Assembly (NCBI GenBank): GCA_947167855.1
Contig: CAMVJR010000002.1
Coordinates: 1-53,754 of the forward strand
Direction of reading: 5' to 3'
DNA: 53,754 bases
Origin: an uncultured Bacteroidales bacterium
Lineage (GTDB): Bacteria; Bacteroidota; Bacteroidia; Bacteroidales; UBA932
Part shown: positions 1 through 9,679 of the stretch, one piece after another
How the letters are laid out: every line of letters begins with the position of its first letter
Position numbering within the stretch: position 1 is the first letter of the stretch
Position numbers and translations under genes: made by a program
Notes under the pieces: model-generated
Databases searched by the model: none
Told to the model about the DNA's origin: nothing
The model's input: the letters and a program-made list of their open reading frames with translations, nothing else

Positions 1-604
1 CGCAGGCGGTTTCCACGCGGGTACCCACCTTGTTCCAGCGGCAGTTGCCCCAGGCGCTGCGGGCGGCCACGGCGTCAATGTCCACGGCAAAGACCTTGCG
101 GGCACCCATCTTGGCGGCCAGGATGGCCAGGATGGCCGTTCCGCATCCCATGTCCACCACCGACCGGCCCTTCAGGAAATCTTCCAGTCCCAGCATCCGT
201 TGCATCATCATATAGGTGGTATGGTGATAGCCGGTACCAAAAGCCATCTGAGGGTCTATCCAGATATTGAAACGGGTGTGAGGGACATCCTTATTAAAAG
301 GAGCCTTGATGGTTACCTTCCCATCCACCACAATCGGCTGAAAGCCCGATTCCCAGGTCTTGTTCCAGTTCTGGCCCTGCACCAGCACGGCCGTAAAGCC
401 GGAAGCCGCCGGATAGCCGCTCAGCACCACTTTCACATCAGAAGGCCGATAGTCCTCCTTCTGGATATAGCACTTTAAAAAAGGCTCTTCTATCACAAAC
501 GAGTCGAAGGGAAGGTCGGAGAGTTCGGCCTCCAGAATCTCGGCCATCTCTTCCGTGAAGGGATCCAGCCGGACGCTTACTTCAATATACTGTTCACTGT
601 TCAT
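1..604 (-). CDS. prmA: Ribosomal protein L11 methyltransferase (PrmA), 3' end outside window
   Basis: Reverse-strand reading from ATG at 604: MNSEQYIEVSVRLDPFTEEMAEILEAEL...IWIDPQMAFGTGYHHTTYMMMQRMLGLEDFLKGRSVVDMGCGTAILAILAAKMGA; FGTGxHxTT and SAM-binding motif typical of PrmA. Not in ORF track because no stop falls in the window. Confidence 0.9.
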   Translation of the reverse strand, partial: MNSEQYIEVSVRLDPFTEEMAEILEAELSDLPFDSFVIEEPFLKCYIQKEDYRPSDVKVVLSGYPAASGFTAVLVQGQNWNKTWESGFQPIVVDGKVTIKAPFNKDVPHTRFNIWIDPQMAFGTGYHHTTYMMMQRMLGLEDFLKGRSVVDMGCGTAILAILAAKMGARKVFAVDIDAVAARSAWGNCRWNKVGTRVETAC

Positions 605-3600
605 GGGCAGCTTCTTTCTGGAGGCGGACCACCTCCTGTTTAAGGGCCTCGCGGCGGGAATCCACGGTGCGGGACACCTCCTCCACCAGGCCGGCCAGGC
701 CCTCGGTATCGGGCACTTCTCCCTCCAGGGGCAGGCTCTTCTCTTCCCGGGCCGACAGGGCAGAAACCTGGGTGGCGGCATTGCGGTTCTCTTCCATCGC
801 CTTCTCCACACCCAACTCGAAGATGTTGTGGATGGCCGCTATGAGACTGAACTGGACGGTATCCAGCTGCTTGGTAAACACCGGCACGTTGGCGCTACGG
901 TACTTGGCCTTGGTGAGGCCGTAGTGGATATTATCAAAATCCGGTCCCCAGGCGTCTATGCCAAACTTGAGCACCAGCGGAGACTTGATTACCGAAATAT
1001 GGTAGCGGAAGTCCTGCTCCAGGCGCTGACGGCCACTGGCGGCCAACAGGTAACGGTCTATATCCAGCACAAACGGGAACACTTCCAGGGTATTGTCCTG
1101 CACGATGCCCGTGACGGACATATTGTCAATGTGGGCCTTGCTCTTATCCTTGAACATGAGCTTGCCGGCCAGCCGGCTGAATTCCTCGCTGTCCTTCAGG
1201 GTCAGGTCCTTGCCCGAGACGCGCATCACACCGTCGATGGACGGCAGGATGAGGTTCATGCAGGTGTCGATATCGGCCGTAGCGGCCAGTTCGCAGTCCA
1301 GGTCTCCGGCAAAGGATGTGAGCATGGGAAGGATGGTATCCACCGCCGGGAAGAGGGTGATGACCTTTTCGGCCGTAATGTCCACCAGATTAAGGTCGAA
1401 GCCGGCCTGGATGTCCTGCTTGGACCGGGTGCTATAGAAGCCCTCGAAGTACATGTCTCCCATATTGGTAGCGGCCAGGGCGTTGGTGATCTGGACAGTG
1501 CGGTCCCGCATGGCCACATCGGCCGCGGCCCAGCTGACCTCCAGGCTGTCATACAGGATGCTGTTGGCTTCCAGGGAGAAAGCCACTTCCAGGTTGGAAG
1601 GGATGACCAGCAGTTTGGACTTGTCCACAGTATCCGGCAGCTGGACCTCCTTCAGGGTATCCTCTGCCTCAAAGCGGCTGTAATAGGCGTAGGCCCGCAG
1701 GAGCTCGTTCACATCCATGTGGTTGCTGCTCACATCGGCCTTCAGCTTGAGGCGGCTGCGACCCCGGCCCAGCACGGCGCGGCGAAGGCCCGTCAGGCAG
1801 GCCTTGGCGCTCACGTCGGAGGCTCCGGCCGTAACGGTGATATGCTTCAGATCCAGCGTATCGTTGTCAAACGTGCCGCTCACACCGCTCACGCCGGTCC
1901 TGAGCGGGAAGGCAGGCATGCGGATGCTGCCGCTGCCCACGTCCAGCTTGCCGTCCACATCCCAATCGCGGAAATACTGGCGGATGGCATCGGACAGGCT
2001 GATGGTAATATCGGCCGATGCAAACTCGTCCCGGGCTTCCAGCGCCAGGCGCTGCTGCCGTGCTACGCGGAACAGGGAGTCTCGGGGAATATCCGGATAA
2101 AGCCGCTGCAGGGAATCCAGCAGCCGCGTCCGCCGCTCGATAGAGGGCACACGAGCCTGATGGCGCAGGGCCGATATGTCAAAGTTCACCCCGCGGAAGG
2201 AATAGACGTCGGTGCCCATTCTCACGCGGATGGCACCGCTCTTGGAACCCAGGCTGAGCCGGGGAACGGAACGGGTCTCGGAGGCCGGTTCCAGGCGGAA
2301 ACGCTCGGAGTTATCCCGGAGTCCCACGGCCATGCCGTCGCTGTCCCTCATGCGCAGGTTGCTTACGCGCAGGATGCCCATGACGGAGGAACGGTCCGTC
2401 CTGCCCTGCAGCACGTCGGCCGAAGGCTGCATGAGGAGATTGAGGCCGCCGCCCCGCACAAAGGTGGAGCCGTACGTCACGTCCACCGTATCCACCTGGG
2501 CCTTGAGCGCCAGCACGCGGGCGCCCTGCTTGAGGTTGCGGTCTATGGTATTGCCCTTGGTGGCCAGATTCAGATCCAGCATCGGCAATTGGGCAAAGAT
2601 GCTGTCCTTGGCATACTCCAGCGAAAGGTTGCGGCCCTTGAGGTCGCAGTTGATATCGGCCTTTCCTATGTGGGCGGCGTCCAGCTGCGAGAGGCGGGCT
2701 TTGGCACTCAGCTTCAGATCCAGGCTGCCGGTTCCGGAAAGCCCCATATCGGCCAGAAATACCCGCGTAAGGGAATCCAGGCGGGCCTTGACCTTGCCAT
2801 CCAGTTGCACCTTCGGGTCCTTTCCCAGGATGTCGCGGGCCTTGCCGGTAGCGTCAATGTGGGCGCCGGCGATGTCTACGAGCAGGCGGTCCACCACGGC
2901 ATCCACCTCCTGGAGGTCGTCGGTTTGGACGCTGGCATCCACGGCCAGGCGGCCTTTCCGGCCCAGTCCTTCGTAATCGATGATGGCGGGCGGAACCTGC
3001 AGCCGGGCGTTGATGGCGGGCGTCTGGCCCTCACCATAGGTGCCCTTGGCCGATGCTTCCAGACTCACCCGGGCATCGGTATCCAGCTTTTTGAGGAACT
3101 CCAGGTTGTCCCGGTATTCGCGGATTACCTCTCCCAGAGGGCAATCCTGTATGGCCGCCGCCACATCCATCTCCAGCAGGCCTTCCCGCTTAACCACACT
3201 CCCCTTCCCTTCCAGTTCCAGGGCCGACAGGCGGAGCTTCAGGTCATTGAGAACCACCTCCAAGGCTTCGTCTTCCCGTTTGGGAAAGTCTGCATTGAGA
3301 TCCAGGCCGATGGGAACGCGAAGGCGGCCGAAGCAGCCCGTCATCAGGCGGGTGGAAGCTTCCATGTTGGCCTCTACATGCCGCTTGCCGGCCTGCAGGC
3401 GCAAATGCTCCAGCCGCACGGAAAGGGTATCCTTGGGCAGCTGGCCCGAAATGAGCATGGAATCTATGGAAAAGCGGGCCTCCGTCTTGTTGAGCTGCTG
3501 TAAATCTACTTTGCCGTCCAGGGCCAGCCGCCGCATGGTGAATAGGGCGTGCAGCGTATCCACCGGATTGGTAAAGACCGCCATGGGACGGTCCAGGAGG

Positions 3601-4148
3601 TTCACCCGGTCTATCCGGACGGGCGGCAGGGGTTTCTCGGTGGTATCCTTTTCACTGCTTTCTCCGCCCAGGGGGAGGATGTCCCAGTTGGCGGCCGTGG
3701 AATCGTAGTAATGGGCAAAGATGCGGGGGCGCACCAGTTCCACCTTGTGGATGTGGTAGGCGCCCCGGACCAGAGCCATGTAATTGAGGGACAGGCTCAG
3801 CTCCCGGGCATAGGCCAGGGTGTCCGTCCCTTCTTTTCCGCAGCCCATGCGGAGGAGATTCCTTCTTCGGCCCACCTGCGTATACACGCTGTCATAGCGG
3901 GCATAGCGCTCATGGGGATAGGTGACGGAGAACTCCTTGGCGTCGATGTTGAGAAAAGGGAAACTCTTGATCACGTGGGCCCGGACCTCCTGGAAAGAGA
4001 CGTCCCCTTCCACGTAATCGGCCGCCACGCGGTTCACGATGCCCGTGAGCACGGAAGGACGCAGCAGGATCTGGAGAGCCACCAGAAGCACCAGCACCAG
4101 GCCCAGCAGGGCCAGCAGCACGTTCCGTATGACTTTCCAGGCTTTCAT
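594..4148 (-). CDS. AsmA-like family protein (large envelope protein with N-terminal TM)
   Basis: 1184 aa ORF starting MKAWKVIRNVLLALLGLVLVLLVALQILLRPSVLTGIVNRVAADYVEGDVSF; AsmA/AsmA_2-like repeat character. Confidence 0.8.
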   Translation of the reverse strand: MKAWKVIRNVLLALLGLVLVLLVALQILLRPSVLTGIVNRVAADYVEGDVSFQEVRAHVIKSFPFLNIDAKEFSVTYPHERYARYDSVYTQVGRRRNLLRMGCGKEGTDTLAYARELSLSLNYMALVRGAYHIHKVELVRPRIFAHYYDSTAANWDILPLGGESSEKDTTEKPLPPVRIDRVNLLDRPMAVFTNPVDTLHALFTMRRLALDGKVDLQQLNKTEARFSIDSMLISGQLPKDTLSVRLEHLRLQAGKRHVEANMEASTRLMTGCFGRLRVPIGLDLNADFPKREDEALEVVLNDLKLRLSALELEGKGSVVKREGLLEMDVAAAIQDCPLGEVIREYRDNLEFLKKLDTDARVSLEASAKGTYGEGQTPAINARLQVPPAIIDYEGLGRKGRLAVDASVQTDDLQEVDAVVDRLLVDIAGAHIDATGKARDILGKDPKVQLDGKVKARLDSLTRVFLADMGLSGTGSLDLKLSAKARLSQLDAAHIGKADINCDLKGRNLSLEYAKDSIFAQLPMLDLNLATKGNTIDRNLKQGARVLALKAQVDTVDVTYGSTFVRGGGLNLLMQPSADVLQGRTDRSSVMGILRVSNLRMRDSDGMAVGLRDNSERFRLEPASETRSVPRLSLGSKSGAIRVRMGTDVYSFRGVNFDISALRHQARVPSIERRTRLLDSLQRLYPDIPRDSLFRVARQQRLALEARDEFASADITISLSDAIRQYFRDWDVDGKLDVGSGSIRMPAFPLRTGVSGVSGTFDNDTLDLKHITVTAGASDVSAKACLTGLRRAVLGRGRSRLKLKADVSSNHMDVNELLRAYAYYSRFEAEDTLKEVQLPDTVDKSKLLVIPSNLEVAFSLEANSILYDSLEVSWAAADVAMRDRTVQITNALAATNMGDMYFEGFYSTRSKQDIQAGFDLNLVDITAEKVITLFPAVDTILPMLTSFAGDLDCELAATADIDTCMNLILPSIDGVMRVSGKDLTLKDSEEFSRLAGKLMFKDKSKAHIDNMSVTGIVQDNTLEVFPFVLDIDRYLLAASGRQRLEQDFRYHISVIKSPLVLKFGIDAWGPDFDNIHYGLTKAKYRSANVPVFTKQLDTVQFSLIAAIHNIFELGVEKAMEENRNAATQVSALSAREEKSLPLEGEVPDTEGLAGLVEEVSRTVDSRREALKQEVVRLQKEAAHEQ

Positions 4149-4154
4149 GGGAGC

Positions 4155-5303
4155 CTAGAAGGCGTAATCCTTGACGTCCGAAGCGCTGACGGGGTTGCCG
4201 CCCAGGATGAGAAGGCGCTCCACCACGTTGCGGAGCTCGCGGATGTTACCGGGCCAGGCACGCTCCTGAAGCAGCTGAACGGCTTCCGGCGAGAACTCGC
4301 GCACGGGCTTTCCGCTCTCGGCGCAGATGTTTTCGCAGAAGTGGTTGATGAGGAGGGGAATGTCGTCTTTGCGGTCGTCCAGGGCGGGGACCTTGAGTAC
4401 AATTACGCTCAGGCGGTGATAGAGGTCCTCGCGGAAATTGCCCTTTCCAATCTCTTCCTTCAGGTTCTTGTTGGTGGCGGCAATCACGCGAACGTCCACC
4501 GTGATTTCCTTGTCTCCTCCCACGGGGGTGAGTTTTCTCTCCTGCAACACGCGCAGCACCTTGGCCTGGGCGGCCAGGGACATGTCTCCAATTTCGTCCA
4601 GGAAGATGGTTCCTCCGTCGGCCTGCTCAAACTTGCCCTTGTGATCCCGGATGGCCGAGGTAAAGGAACCCTTCTTATGGCCGAAGAGTTCGCTGTCGAT
4701 GAGTTCCGACGGAATGGCGGCGCAGTTCACCTCCACGAACGGCATCATGGAGCGGGGCGAGAGCTGATAGATGCTCTGGGCCACCAGTTCCTTACCGGAA
4801 CCGTTGGGGCCGGTGATGAGCACGCTGGCCTGCGTGGGAGCCACCTTCTGGATCATGTCCTTGAGGTGGGAGATGGGCTCGGAGGCGCCCACCATCTCGC
4901 GGCCATAGATCTTTTTCTTGAGGATCTTGGTCTCCTTGACCAGGTTGGCCTTGTCCGTGGCATTCTTGAGGGTGATGAGGATGCGGTTCAGGTCCAGGGG
5001 CTTCTCGATGAAATCAAAGGCTCCCTTCTTGATGCATTCTACGGCGGTGGATATGTCGGCGTGGCCGGAAACCATGACTACGGGCGTTTCAATGCCCCCT
5101 TCTATCACTTTGGACAGCATTTCGGTACCATCCATTTCGGGCATTTTTATGTCGCAGAAGATGGCATCATACTTCTCTTTTTCCGCTTTTTGGAGGCCTT
5201 CCAAACCGTTCTCGGCGGTTTCTACCTGATAGCCTTCCATTTCCAGAATTTCCTTGAGGGAATAGCGGATGGCTCTTTCGTCGTCTACAATGAGAATCTT
5301 CAT
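4155..5303 (-). CDS. Response regulator with sigma-54 AAA+ domain (NtrC/AtoC-like), no C-terminal Fis HTH visible
   Basis: Receiver domain MKILIVDDERAIRYSLKEI...CDIKMPEMDG plus AAA+ motifs ITGPNGSGKE, ELFGHKKGSFTSA, GGTIFLDEIGDM; ends at ...ASDVKDYAF. Confidence 0.9.
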   Translation of the reverse strand: MKILIVDDERAIRYSLKEILEMEGYQVETAENGLEGLQKAEKEKYDAIFCDIKMPEMDGTEMLSKVIEGGIETPVVMVSGHADISTAVECIKKGAFDFIEKPLDLNRILITLKNATDKANLVKETKILKKKIYGREMVGASEPISHLKDMIQKVAPTQASVLITGPNGSGKELVAQSIYQLSPRSMMPFVEVNCAAIPSELIDSELFGHKKGSFTSAIRDHKGKFEQADGGTIFLDEIGDMSLAAQAKVLRVLQERKLTPVGGDKEITVDVRVIAATNKNLKEEIGKGNFREDLYHRLSVIVLKVPALDDRKDDIPLLINHFCENICAESGKPVREFSPEAVQLLQERAWPGNIRELRNVVERLLILGGNPVSASDVKDYAF

Positions 5304-5372
5304 ACGGTTGAGGTTTATGGTGCAAATATCGCAAAATTATTCTAATTTTGTAGACCTAACCCCATAGAAAGA

Positions 5373-6089
5373 ATGAACAACATTCCAGACATCATCATTG
5401 CTGTAGACGGCAACTCCTCCACCGGAAAAAGCACCTTCGCCAAAATGGTGGCCTCCGAGTTCGGGTTCCTGTACCTGGACAGCGGAGCCATGTACCGCGG
5501 CGTCACGCTGGCGGGCCTGGAGGCCGGCGTCATTGCAGATGGCAAAATAGACGAAGCTGCCCTGCTGCCGGTCATGGAGCCGCTGAACCTTCACTTCCGC
5601 CGGGAGGAAGGCGCCACCAAGCTGTTTCTGGGAGAGCGCTGCATAGAAAAGGAAATCCGCGGCTGGGAAGTTTCCCAGTATGTAAGCCCGGCCAGCGCCA
5701 TTCCGCAGGTGCGCAACTGGGTGGACAATAAGCTGCACGCCTTTGCCGCCGGCGGCCGGGTGATCATGGACGGCCGGGACATCGGCACCACCGTATTCCC
5801 CAACGCAGAGCTCAAGATCTTCATGACGGCAGACCCTGCCGTGCGCGCACAGCGGCGCTATGAAGAGCTTCTGCAAAAGGGAGAAAAGACCACCCTGGAA
5901 GAAGTGCAGGAAAACCTGAAGGACCGGGACTACCGGGACTCCCATCGGCCCACTTCTCCCCTGCGCCAGGCCCCGGACGCCTATGTGCTGGACAATACCC
6001 ATATGACCCTCCACGAAGAACTGGTATGGACGCTGGGCCTGCTGCAAGGCAAGTTCGGTATCCTGGAAAGCCCCGGCCTGTCATGTTAA
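5373..6089 (+). CDS. cmk: Cytidylate kinase
   Basis: MNNIPDIIIAVDGNSSTGKSTFAKMVASEFGFLYLDSGAMYRGVTL...DGRDIGTTVFPNAELKIFMTA. Confidence 0.95.
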   Translation: MNNIPDIIIAVDGNSSTGKSTFAKMVASEFGFLYLDSGAMYRGVTLAGLEAGVIADGKIDEAALLPVMEPLNLHFRREEGATKLFLGERCIEKEIRGWEVSQYVSPASAIPQVRNWVDNKLHAFAAGGRVIMDGRDIGTTVFPNAELKIFMTADPAVRAQRRYEELLQKGEKTTLEEVQENLKDRDYRDSHRPTSPLRQAPDAYVLDNTHMTLHEELVWTLGLLQGKFGILESPGLSC

Positions 6090-6949
6090 GCGTAGAAATC
6101 GATCCCGGTTCCGGCTTCTGCGGAGGAGTGATCCGCGCCATTACCAAGGCCGAAGATTCCCTGGCGCAGGGAACGCGCCTGTATTCCCTGGGCGCCATCG
6201 TACACAACGACGCCGAACTGGGCCGCCTGCAGGAGCAGGGCCTGGCAACGGTACGCAGCCTGGAGGAAGTCCCCGAAGGAGGCACCGTCCTCATCCGCGC
6301 CCACGGAGAACCGCCCTCCACCTATGCGGAAGCATCGGCCCGCCATCTGACGGTGATCGACTGCTCCTGCCCCGTGGTGCTGCAGCTGCAGCAGCGCATC
6401 CGTGAAGCCTATGCCCGCATTCACGCCAAAGGCGTTCACGGACAGATCATTATCTTTGGACAGGTGGGTCATGCAGAGGTTCTGGGTCTGGTGGGACAGG
6501 TAAACGGAGACGCCCTGGTGGTGGAAAATCCCCAGATGCTGGAAATGGCTCTGGAAACCCTGGATTTCTCCGAGCCCATCGAAATCTTCTCCCAGACCAC
6601 CAAAAGTCCCCGGGAATACAGGGTAATCTGCGACATGCTGCAGGCCCGCGCGGCCAAACTCACCATCCATAACACCATCTGCGGACAGGTATCGTCCCGC
6701 CACGAGAAACTGATCCAGTTTGCCCAAAGCCACGACATCATCGTTTTCGTGACCGGAAAAGAATCCTCCAACGGAAAGATCCTCAGCGCCCTCTGCCGCA
6801 ACGTCAACCCCCGTACCTACGTGATCGGCCGCCTCAGTGAAATTGATCCGTCCTGGTTCCAGGATGGGGACCGGGTAGGTGTATGCGGCGCCACCTCCAC
6901 GCCCAAATGGGCACTGGAGGCGGTAGCGCGAGACATTGAAAAGCTATAA
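6083..6949 (+). CDS. ispH: 4-hydroxy-3-methylbut-2-enyl diphosphate reductase
   Basis: MLSVEIDPGSGFCGGVIRAITKAEDSL..., conserved Cys residues (GFCGGV, DCSCPVV, GVCGATSTPKW); start at 6083 overlaps cmk by 7 nt. Confidence 0.93.
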   Translation: MLSVEIDPGSGFCGGVIRAITKAEDSLAQGTRLYSLGAIVHNDAELGRLQEQGLATVRSLEEVPEGGTVLIRAHGEPPSTYAEASARHLTVIDCSCPVVLQLQQRIREAYARIHAKGVHGQIIIFGQVGHAEVLGLVGQVNGDALVVENPQMLEMALETLDFSEPIEIFSQTTKSPREYRVICDMLQARAAKLTIHNTICGQVSSRHEKLIQFAQSHDIIVFVTGKESSNGKILSALCRNVNPRTYVIGRLSEIDPSWFQDGDRVGVCGATSTPKWALEAVARDIEKL

Positions 6950-6951
6950 TC

Positions 6952-8121
6952 CTATTTCTTCAGGGAATACTTGAGGGTCAGGATACGACGGACACTTTCG
7001 TCGATTCTGGCCTGCGGGATGGTGCCGTCTTCTACGGCAGCTACCACGGCCTCAAAGGCTTCCGGCAGGCTCTGGGGCATTAACAGGATGTCTGCTCCGG
7101 CCTCGATGCATTTGACGGCGGCCTCGGCGCTGGTGTAGTGCTGGCTGATGGCGCCCATGCCCAGGGCATCTGTGATGATGATGCCGGTATAGCCCAGCTC
7201 CTTGCGAAGCTTATCCTGGAGGATGATGGGAGAAAGGGTGGACGGGAGTTCCGAACCGGTTACCTCGGGAGCGGCAATATGGGCGGTCATGATCATGCGG
7301 GCACCGGCCTTGATACCGGCCTTGAAGGTGACCATCTCGCAGGCCGACATCTGCTTCCAGTTCTTATCCGATTGGACATAGCCGGTATGGGTGTCTCCGC
7401 GGGTGTCACCGTGGCCCGGGAAGTGCTTGAGGCAACCTACTACGCCGGCCTCTTCCAGACCCTCCATATAAGAAACCACCATGGGGGCGGCTACCTTGGG
7501 GTCGTTGGAGAAGGCGCGGTCTCCGATAACCACATTCTCCGGATTGGTGTTGACGTCTGCATCCGGGGCAAAGTCAATGTCAAAGCCATATTCCTTGAGG
7601 TAAGTGCCGATGGCTTTGCCGCTCTCGTGGGCGTTGGCCGGATCTCCAGTAGCGCCTACGGCGGCCATGGAAGCATAACGGGGAACGTCAAAATGATCGT
7701 TATTGGCAATGCGGGCCACACGGCCGCCTTCCTCGTCCACGCTCAGGAGGGGTTCTCCGGGAAGGGCGTGCAGGGCGGCGGTAAAGGATTTGAGCTGCTC
7801 GGGATTGTCAATGTTATGGGCGAAAAGGGTGTAACCTCCCACGGGATAAACCTGGCTGCGCTCTACCATGCCTTCCGTTACGGTCTGTAATTTATAAGTG
7901 TACATACCCTGGCCAGAGGCCTCCAGTTCCGGACACATGGCTTCCGGACGGACGGTGAACAGCTGACCCACTTTTTCACGGAGCGTCATCTGACTCAGCT
8001 GAGCCTCAATGGCATCCGTTTCTTCCTGGGTAAGAACGGTTTTTTTGGAAGGAGTGTTTTTACAGGACACGGCCAGCAGAAGGGCAGCGCAGGCAAGGAT
8101 AAGGGAGGTGCGAAGTTTCAT
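6952..8121 (-). CDS. Glycoside hydrolase family 3 lipoprotein (NagZ-like beta-N-acetylhexosaminidase)
   Basis: Lipoprotein signal MKLRTSLILACAALLLAVSC; GH3 motif LKHFPGHGDTRGDTHTGY; start trimmed from ORF-track 8247 to 8121. Confidence 0.88.
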   Translation of the reverse strand: MKLRTSLILACAALLLAVSCKNTPSKKTVLTQEETDAIEAQLSQMTLREKVGQLFTVRPEAMCPELEASGQGMYTYKLQTVTEGMVERSQVYPVGGYTLFAHNIDNPEQLKSFTAALHALPGEPLLSVDEEGGRVARIANNDHFDVPRYASMAAVGATGDPANAHESGKAIGTYLKEYGFDIDFAPDADVNTNPENVVIGDRAFSNDPKVAAPMVVSYMEGLEEAGVVGCLKHFPGHGDTRGDTHTGYVQSDKNWKQMSACEMVTFKAGIKAGARMIMTAHIAAPEVTGSELPSTLSPIILQDKLRKELGYTGIIITDALGMGAISQHYTSAEAAVKCIEAGADILLMPQSLPEAFEAVVAAVEDGTIPQARIDESVRRILTLKYSLKK

Positions 8122-8199
8122 TTTGTGGTTTATCTTTTCGGGGAACGAAGATACACTTTTTTTATCAGATTCAATAGATTTTTTGTGGAAAATAATCCG

Positions 8200-8207
8200 T
8201 ACCTTTG
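8200..8207 (+). promoter_or_regulatory. Putative Bacteroidota -7 element (TACCTTTG) for aspA
   Basis: Match to TAnnTTTG in AT-rich intergenic DNA, 59 nt upstream of the aspA ATG; no well-spaced -33 TTTG found. Confidence 0.5.
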
Positions 8208-8266
8208 TAAATCTGGAAATATGAATAGACTTAAAATAAAAACACATTAATTACACCACTAAAACT

Positions 8267-9679
8267 ATGTCAGAAACCAAATTCAGAGTCGAAAGCGACC
8301 TCATTGGAGAACTTCAGGTTCCGATTGATGCTTACTACGGAGTACAGACCCAGCGTGCCATCAACAACTACAAAATTTCCAACACCCGGATGTGTGACTA
8401 TCCGGAATACATCATTGCCATGGCCTACGTGAAGATGGCCGCCGCCGCAGCCAACTCGGAGCTGGGCGTACTGGACAAGAAGATTGGAGACGCCATCATC
8501 GCCGCCTGCAAGGAAATTGTGGCCGGCAAACTGTGGGACCAGTTCCCCGTGGACATGATGCAGGGCGGCGCCGGCACCTCCGTGAACATGAATGCCAACG
8601 AAGTCATTGCCAACCGCGCCCTGGAGCTGATGGGCCACAAGAAGGGCGAGTACCAGTTCTGCTCCCCCAACGACCACGTCAACTGCGCCCAGTCCACCAA
8701 CGACGCCTATCCTTCGGCCTTCCGCTACACCTTTGTGCGCATGAACAAGCACGTGGAGAAAGCCCTGCAGGACCTCATCGCCTCCTTCCGTGCCAAGGGT
8801 GAGGAGTTCAAGGACATCATCAAGATGGGCCGAACCCAACTGCAGGATGCCGTTCCCATGACCTCCGGTCAGGAATTCAACGCCTTTGCCAACAACCTGG
8901 AAGAAGAGCTGGCCAACCTCAACCGCAACGCCGTTCTCCTGAAGGAAATCAATATGGGCGGTACCGCCATCGGCACCGGCCTCAACGCCGTTCCCGGCTT
9001 TGCCGAACTCTGCACCAAGAAGATGAGCGAGTTCACCGGAGACACCTTTGAAAAGGCCCCCGACCTGGTGGAAGCCACGCCCGATACCGGCGCCTATGTG
9101 AGCTACTCCGCCGCCCTCAAGCGCCTGGCCGTCAAGCTCTCCAAGACCTGTAACGACCTCCGCCTCATGGCTTCCGGTCCCCGCTGCGGCCTGCATGAGA
9201 TCAACCTCCCGGCTATGGCCCCCGGTTCTTCCATCATGCCCGGCAAGGTGAACCCCGTCATCCCCGAGGTTACCAACCAGGTTTGCTTCAAGGTCATCGG
9301 TAACGACACCGCCGTCTGCTTCGCAGCCGAGGCCGGCCAGCTCCAGCTCAACGTGATGGAGCCCGTGATTGTAGAGTGCATCCTGGAAAGCCAGACCTGG
9401 CTCATCAATGTGATGAACACCCTCCGCACCCTCTGCGTGGACGGCATCACCGTCAATGCAGAGCACTGCCAGAAGATGGTCAAGAATTCCATCGGCATCG
9501 TGACCGCCCTCAACCCGTACATTGGCTACAAGGCCTCCACCAAGGTAGCCAAGGAAGCCCTCGAGACCGGCCGCAGCGTATACGACCTGGTGCTGGAGCA
9601 CGGCCTCATGACCAAGGGGAAGCTGGACGAAGCCCTGGATCCCAAGGCCATGACCGCCTCCCACGAATTTATCAAATAA
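8267..9679 (+). CDS. aspA: Aspartate ammonia-lyase
   Basis: Fumarase/aspartase signature GSSIMPGKVNPVIPE; 470 aa full-length. Confidence 0.95.
   Translation: MSETKFRVESDLIGELQVPIDAYYGVQTQRAINNYKISNTRMCDYPEYIIAMAYVKMAAAAANSELGVLDKKIGDAIIAACKEIVAGKLWDQFPVDMMQGGAGTSVNMNANEVIANRALELMGHKKGEYQFCSPNDHVNCAQSTNDAYPSAFRYTFVRMNKHVEKALQDLIASFRAKGEEFKDIIKMGRTQLQDAVPMTSGQEFNAFANNLEEELANLNRNAVLLKEINMGGTAIGTGLNAVPGFAELCTKKMSEFTGDTFEKAPDLVEATPDTGAYVSYSAALKRLAVKLSKTCNDLRLMASGPRCGLHEINLPAMAPGSSIMPGKVNPVIPEVTNQVCFKVIGNDTAVCFAAEAGQLQLNVMEPVIVECILESQTWLINVMNTLRTLCVDGITVNAEHCQKMVKNSIGIVTALNPYIGYKASTKVAKEALETGRSVYDLVLEHGLMTKGKLDEALDPKAMTASHEFIK

Noticed and set aside
555-3503. 982-aa plus-strand ORF antisense to the AsmA gene
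   Set aside because: Shadow ORF: His/Gly/Gln-rich, no domain logic, fully antisense to a clear gene in GC-rich DNA.
8270-9664. 464-aa ORF antisense to aspA, and similar long antisense ORFs over recQ and serC
   Set aside because: Composition typical of shadow ORFs arising from codon bias that avoids TTA/CTA/TCA codons.
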